Shown here: positions 59,301 to 64,000 of the stretch, one piece after another
Layout of the letters: every line of letters starts with the position of its first letter
Position numbering within the stretch: the stretch's first letter is position 1
Source: Asterochloris sp. CNOR1
Lineage: Eukaryota > Chlorophyta > Trebouxiophyceae > Trebouxiales > Trebouxiaceae
NCBI GenBank assembly: GCA_963969365.1
Contig: OZ017756.1
Coordinates: 682,001 to 746,000, forward strand
Direction: 5' to 3'
Length of the DNA: 64,000 nucleotides
Program-made: the position numbers and the translations under genes
The notes under the pieces: generated by a model
The model's database searches: none
Seen by the model: only the letters and a program-made list of their open reading frames with translations
Told to the model about the DNA's origin: nothing

Positions 59301-62300
59301 GAACGGCCTCACGGAGCTTCTCCTCCTGTGAAGGCTGGCCAGCATCCTCATCAGTCGCCTTCACGTCATCGCTCTTTGCCTTGGGAGCAACACTGCAACA
59401 CAAGGTGGACACTGACCAGGCTGAGCACCAGGCCCTGTGGGCTGGCACCTGATTTTTCAAAGGTGCATGAGACAGCACGCTGCTGCTGTGGCTGTCGCAC
59501 AAGCTTTTGGCATGCAGTGCGGCTGATGGCAGGTGAAGAAAGCAAGGGAGCCGGCAAGGCGCAAGCCCCGACCTGTATGTCAGAGGAAAGCTGCCCGGCG
59601 CATGCTGCTTGCTGCCCTGCTGTAGGCCCAGCTGGAGGGTGCCAGCGAGACTGCGGCCGGCAGTGGCATCCTTGGGCAGCTTGTCGGTGGGCACAGGGCC
59701 GACAAAGAGCGCCAGAGACTCCCCTGCAGACAGGCAGTGAACAATGTCAGTCTCAAGGGAGGGGCAGACATCTCTGATCTGCTGGCGCTGGCCCTCTCTG
59801 ACAGTGCATCCGGTATTTGAGGCACAGAAAACAGTGCCGACAACCCCCCTGACAAGGGTCACAGGCTTGAGCCAGTTGTGCAGGTACTGGCCATCAGGTT
59901 GCAGCACATTGTGGGCATTGAACCCACACTGTGCCAGGGCCTAACCCTGCTAAATTGCTGCCAACATCTGTAAGCAGCGCAGTCTGCACGACCCACCAGC
60001 AGCCAGCGCATGTACTTACCAACGTTTCACTAGCGCGGTACCCTGAGAGGTTGGTACCATGCTGTGGTGTGCTGTGCAAGCAAAGCACGCGAGAACGACA
60101 CAGCCTGCAGCAGGGCTCACCAGCAGGTAGAACAAGCTCACCCTTCAAGGCCCCATTGCCTCATGCTGATGGCCTGCTTGCATGCACAGCGTCACGTCTT
60201 GCATGCTGTTATGGGAACTGCAGGCTGCAGCGTTCACCTGAGGCCAGCACGCGCTCATCCTTCAGGGGCTTCGTCTGCCTCACACTGTCTGAATTTGTGA
60301 GGTGTACTGGTACATCAATGCTCTGTGCCAAGCTGCGCTCCAGAACTATCGGCAGCGCCTTCATCTTGCCCAGGAGGGCAGCGTCATCGTGTCTTAGCAT
60401 CAGTCTGATCACATAGTCCCCCTGCAGCATTACATTGCGGGGTGGGCCACTGTAGTTCATGGTCCCTGGTGTCAAGAGGGAAATGGCGCAAAGCGTGAAC
60501 CTACTGCACGGATCAGGCAGGGGAGAGGCTGAGCTGCAGCCTGCGAGTCTCACCTTCTTCAGCTCCTTGGCGTCTGGGTAGATGTCTCCCAGCGCAAGCA
60601 AGCGCTTGTTGGAGTCGTGCAGCATGAAGAACTGCGCCTCAAACACGCCGTCATACACGTATCTGCAGGCAGCGACATGGGGGAGGTCAGGACTGCAGAC
60701 GGGCACCTGCGGCAGACAGCCATGCTGTTGCCACTGCAGGTGTGCAGGGACACACCTTGCCCGGCATCCCAACGCCTTGAGCAGGCTTGACTCACCAGCA
60801 TGGGAGAGCTGATGACCAAATGGCGCAGACCCACCTGTTCAGCATGGGCACAGTGGGCTTGTACTTTCCAGCCTCCTCAGCCGTGAATTTGTAGGTCAGC
60901 ACCAGGCTGTGGATGGTGCGCTGCTCAGGAAGCTGGTCCCGAGCCCCTGCCAGTGGTGTGAGCGTCGACTCTGTCGGGCGCAGGGGGATGCGCAGGTGGG
61001 TCAGCTCGGCCTTTGGCTTCACCTTCTCCGTGCGCAGTGCAGCTCTGCAGACGCAGTACTACTCAGATTGGACATCAGTCCTCATGTCAGTGCTGGCAAT
61101 GGCTTCATCTGCTCCTGGTGCAAGGCAGCCCTGCAGAAGGGACTGCATATCATGGAGCCAGCCCCCCGATTTTCAATGCAGAGGAGTGCTGCAGAGGAAT
61201 GCGTTGTCAGCTCCTTGTTTGCAGAGAGATTCAGGATCATGCCAAGCACTTTCAGGTTGTGCCCACTGCCTGCTCACAGAGAATCAGACTGTCCTGCACA
61301 ATCGGCCTTCTGTGTGCACTGCAGGGCAGCGTGCCCTTCTGTGACCAGAAGCCAGCAGCTTTCCAGCTGTCAAGGTGTCTTCATGATTGGGCTGAACGGT
61401 GGCGAGGTGCATCTCGCCTGGCCATGCTCTGGGAGCTCCCTTCAATTGCAGGGCTGAACCAGCTGGTGGCCTACACGCCAGTCAACATCAGACAGATGAA
61501 TGTCGCACCTGGCAATGACCTTGCAGTTCCCTGCAGCGCCGTCAATGGCCAAGCTGGCCATGTTGGTGAGCTGCACTCCGTGGAAGGCCACCTCGACAGT
61601 GAGCTCCCCGGGGCCGAGGCTGCTCCAGAACTGACTCAGAGTGACCTCCAGGCAGGCTGCTGCCACCACCTTAAAGCGGTGAGTCTGCTGGGCGTGTCCA
61701 GACAGGGAGGCGTAGGTGCGCCACTCCGTGTCGCTGTAACGCGTGTGCGGCTGCAGCTGGGTGGCTCGCAGCATGAAGTTCCTGCACAGGGGCCATGACG
61801 GTGTACGGTGCAGTGAAGGCTGGGGGTTGCATCCCTGCAGCTGCATTGCGCACTGCATGAAGGTCCTGCACAGGGGGCATCGCTGGTGTGCGGTGCAGCG
61901 AAGGCATGTGGGTGGCTGACTGCAGCTGGGTGGCACACAGCCAAGACTTCTGCACAGGTGGCACTTCAAGCGTGTAGTAAAGTGAAGTGCAGGGTGGAGG
62001 TTGGACGGTTGCTGCTGGATGGCGTGCAACTCGACTTTCTCAGGAAAAGCCTGCAGGGAGCCGAGCACCCCAGCCTCCTGGCCGTGTCATGTGCCCTGTC
62101 CTGCAGCTCATCTCTCCCCTGCTGAAAAGGTGACCTGCCCCCAATGCAGGCTCGCAGAGAGGCGCCCTGCAGCTCATGTAAGCGATCTGGCAGGTCACAT
62201 GGGCACAACAAGCGCTGTAGGTGCACAGCATCACAAGCTGGCTTCGCACGCACCTGGGCGTGTCATGTGCCCCTGCCTTGATGCTCATCTCAGCCCAGGA

Positions 62301-64000
62301 GGCTCCCTCTGGGACATCAATGAAGCGCCGCAGCTCGGTGCCGGCCTGGAAGTGCAGCGTGCCCAGGCGTGCCACCCAGTCCTCCTGCCGTGGGGGCTGG
62401 TAGTCTGTGCTGGCTGGGCCGTTGCCTGCAGGCAGGCAGGGTTGAGACCGCGGCAGGCACTTGCACATAGCAAGCACCTGGCATACAGCCGGCTTGGCTA
62501 TGGTCAGCGTGAAGCTGTGCCAGAGACAGCGGCAGGCACTTGCCCCTAGCAAGCACCTGGCATGCAGCTGGCTTGGCTATGGCCACTGCAGGCAGTTCCA
62601 AGGGTTTGGTTGTTTGCCGATTGAGGGTACGTGAGTTGGGTTTAGGGCGTTGTGATGCTACGCACACCGTGAAGCTGTGCTAATAAAAGCTTGCTGATGC
62701 ATGTGGGAAAACGGGCACATGCATGCCTCAACAGGACAGTTGTTGGCTCCTCAGGCAGGCTGTGCCTACTCTGTCAAGACATCTCCACAGGCACCTCAAG
62801 CAAGAGCCGTGCAGGGCAGCATGTGGCTGACCATGACAGCAAGCTGAGTCCCACCTGGAGGCCCCCCTGCAAGGTCAGCAATGGGGTGTGACTCCAGCTG
62901 CTGGTTAGCCCCTTGAGCAGCTTGAGGCTGTGCATCCGTCACACTAGTGCTCTCTGCTGGGCTGCCGCTGGATGGTCCCAGCTTGTGCACAGGCGCAGGC
63001 TTGATCACCGTAACGGGCACCCTGCAGGGGGGATCAGAGGCTGGCAAGTTCTGAATGCATGCAGCCTTTCATGCGTTGCTGCACACCTGCAGTCGCTTGG
63101 CTAGCATCTCAGGTGCATCCCCCTGTAAGGAGACAGAAAAGCAACCTGGCCCACTGCACCATCCAAAGTTGAGGTTTCCATCTTGAACATGAGATTGACA
63201 AAGTGATGCCAGGCCTCAGCAGCAGGCCCACAGCATACAGCTCGCAGGCGCTGCAAGGTTGCAGAGGCTCCTACCGTCCAAGCACAGATGCAATTGCTTC
63301 ACAACAACAGCCCCCTCGTCAAGCTTGCCTGAAGAGCGGTCCCCGCCAGGCTGCAGTGCTGTCCCAGCCCAGCACCTCGGTGTAGCTCATACCCTCCGGC
63401 AGCTGCGTAGGGTCCACCCGCACCTCAAAGCCCCGCCCATTGTGGGGCAGGAACAAGGTGGCTGGGTGCTGCACCCAGCTGGCTGCGCAGCTGAGCTTGA
63501 TCCTGTCCTCTACTGCTAGCTTCTCGCTGCGCACATCAGCATCCTGCAGGTCCACAAGGCTGATTGGTATGACTGTTGCAACAAGTACAGTATCAAGTCT
63601 GCAGCTCCCTGCCACTGCCAGCTTCTCACTGCGCACATCAGGATATGTTTGCACCAGAGGTAATGTGAGGCAAGCAACACCTCGCAGGTGACCATGTCTG
63701 TCATCATATGCTGCCAGGGTCTCACTTTGCATGTGAGCATGCCCTGCTTGCTTCATCTTGAGCCGCTGGATACAGTAAGTGGAGCATGCCCCACTCCGCC
63801 TACAGCCATTGAGGGCCAGCCTCACAGGCAGCAAAGACAGCCTGCCCTGCCGCATTCCTTGAGCCGCTCAGCAGATTTGCTGGTCACTGTCTCACCTCGT
63901 GCAGCTGAGGGGACACCTCACAAATGAAGGTGCGTGGCTGAGCACTTTCAACCGTGTCCCTGAGCAGGATGCCCCTATTCGTGGCTGTGCTGTCACTCCT
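56331..64000 (-). CDS. TPP2: Tripeptidyl-peptidase II, C-terminal two thirds (5' end outside window)
   Basis: The stop TGA is at 56331 after GKLGWSHWQAYELSRLHDRF, the TPPII C-terminus. From the right edge inward: TNRGILLRDTVESAQPRTF (64000-63894), PHNGRGFEVRVDPTQLPEGM with GWDSTAAWRGPLFR (to 63329), VPVTVIKPAP (63021-62855), RRFIDVPEGASWAEMSIKAG (62433-62254), NFMLRATQLQPHTRYSDTEW and SQFWSSLGPGELTVEVAFHG (61781-61536), EQRTIHSLVLTYKFTAEEAG (about 61045-60836), FEAQFFMLHDSNKRLLALGD, LQGDYVIRLMLRHDDAALL, SLALFVGPVPTDKLPKDA, EEKLREAVRDAEVKFLQ, KEAEYYTELRERLLEAWPRH, and VAAVDEGKLAKHLARKTP. TPPII is a giant cytosolic serine protease that trims peptides leaving the proteasome. The subtilisin catalytic domain lies beyond 64000. 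Three or more internal duplications and one GC-AG intron occur here. Confidence 0.93.
57740..58000 (-). repeat. Partial copy of a TPP2 Ala-rich exon segment
   Basis: The plus-strand string at about 57926-58000 (CACCTCATCAGCTTCAGC, CTCCAGCAGCACCAG, CCTCTGCCCC) is echoed at about 57780-57830 (CACCTCCTTCAGCCTCAGC, CCCAGCAGTACCAG, GCCTGCCCC). The second block probably lies in the following intron. Confidence 0.55.
58160..58345 (-). repeat. In-frame tandem duplication in TPP2 (about 114-bp period)
   Basis: QHAPWLQEVVQRAGTAVTA (near 58320) and NDAPLWLKEVAQAADAVVAA (near 58205) are repeats in one open frame. Only the second aligns to the conserved TPPII helix preceding VDEGKLAKHLARKTP, so the first is either an N-terminal exon extension or intronic. 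Confidence 0.6.
61749..61965 (-). repeat. Triplicated 3' splice site and exon head, 84-bp period, in TPP2
   Basis: CTGTGCAG acceptors precede 61949, 61865 and 61781, exactly 84 bp apart. Each is followed by a related coding start (CATQLQ / TFMQCAMQLQ / NFMLRATQLQ similarity at DNA level). The frame of the true exon stays open through both upstream copies, so all three acceptors are usable in frame. Confidence 0.85.
62451..62585. repeat. Intronic tandem repeat, 79-bp period
   Basis: CGGCAGGCACTTGC...AGCAAGCACCTGGCAT occurs at 62451 and 62530 within the TPP2 intron upstream of the exon at 62433. Both copies continue with GGCTTGGCTATGG. Confidence 0.8.
63022..63328 (-). other. GC-AG intron in TPP2
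   Basis: The exon ends RGPLF plus AG and is followed by GCAAGC. The next exon starts after CTGCAG with GGTGCCCGTTACG. Joining gives WRGPLFRVPVTVIKP, the conserved TPPII block, so the junction is fixed by homology and the donor is GC. Confidence 0.88.

Overview
This window is nuclear DNA of a green alga. The genes are plant-like and densely split: most exons are 40-300 bp, donors are mainly GTGAG/GTAAG, and acceptors are almost always CTGCAG or TGCAG. Coding sequence is GC-rich, and the proteins carry Ala/Gln/Gly-rich linkers typical of chlorophytes. Matches to land-plant families (At1g24610-type SET methyltransferase, C2-VASt protein, tripeptidyl-peptidase II, p23, SulP transporter) together with a centrosomal/ciliary-type coiled-coil protein fit a chlorophyte, plausibly a trebouxiophyte. 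The species cannot be fixed from the sequence alone. No transposon, virus-like element, tRNA, rRNA or CRISPR was recognised.

Layout. 1-9582 (-): coiled-coil protein with an N-terminal MSP/ASH-like domain, running off the left edge. 11496-11686 (-): U2 snRNA, with snRNA-promoter-like elements just upstream. 12564-15954 (-): secreted beta-helix protein. 16409-25085 (+): C2 plus VASt protein with a C-terminal membrane anchor. 25363-29992 (-): SulP/SLC26 anion transporter without a STAS domain. 30343-31605 (-): small ankyrin-like protein. 31754-36521 (+): Gln-rich protein with a DUF7138-like head. 36978-42549 (-): SET methyltransferase. 42988-45578 (+): DHHC palmitoyltransferase. 45891-48314 (-): FAD oxidoreductase. 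48504-53061 (+): unknown low-complexity protein. 53437-55959 (-): p23 co-chaperone. 56331-64000 (-): tripeptidyl-peptidase II, running off the right edge. From 12.5 to 56 kb strands largely alternate, giving four head-to-head pairs (148-454 bp gaps) and four tail-to-tail pairs.

The most unusual signal is architectural. Gene after gene carries short tandem duplications that include an exon end and its splice site. Most look like decaying pseudo-exons, but some look usable. The DHHC gene has two related 107-nt exons, in the same phase and only 42 nt apart, that encode alternative versions of one membrane helix and would shift the frame if joined. TPP2 has three 3' splice sites spaced exactly 84 bp apart and all in frame. 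p23 has two 39-nt Gly-Met exons that could be skipped without changing frame. Several introns begin with GC instead of GT. No single metabolic pathway links the genes; they are a normal mixed chromosomal neighbourhood.
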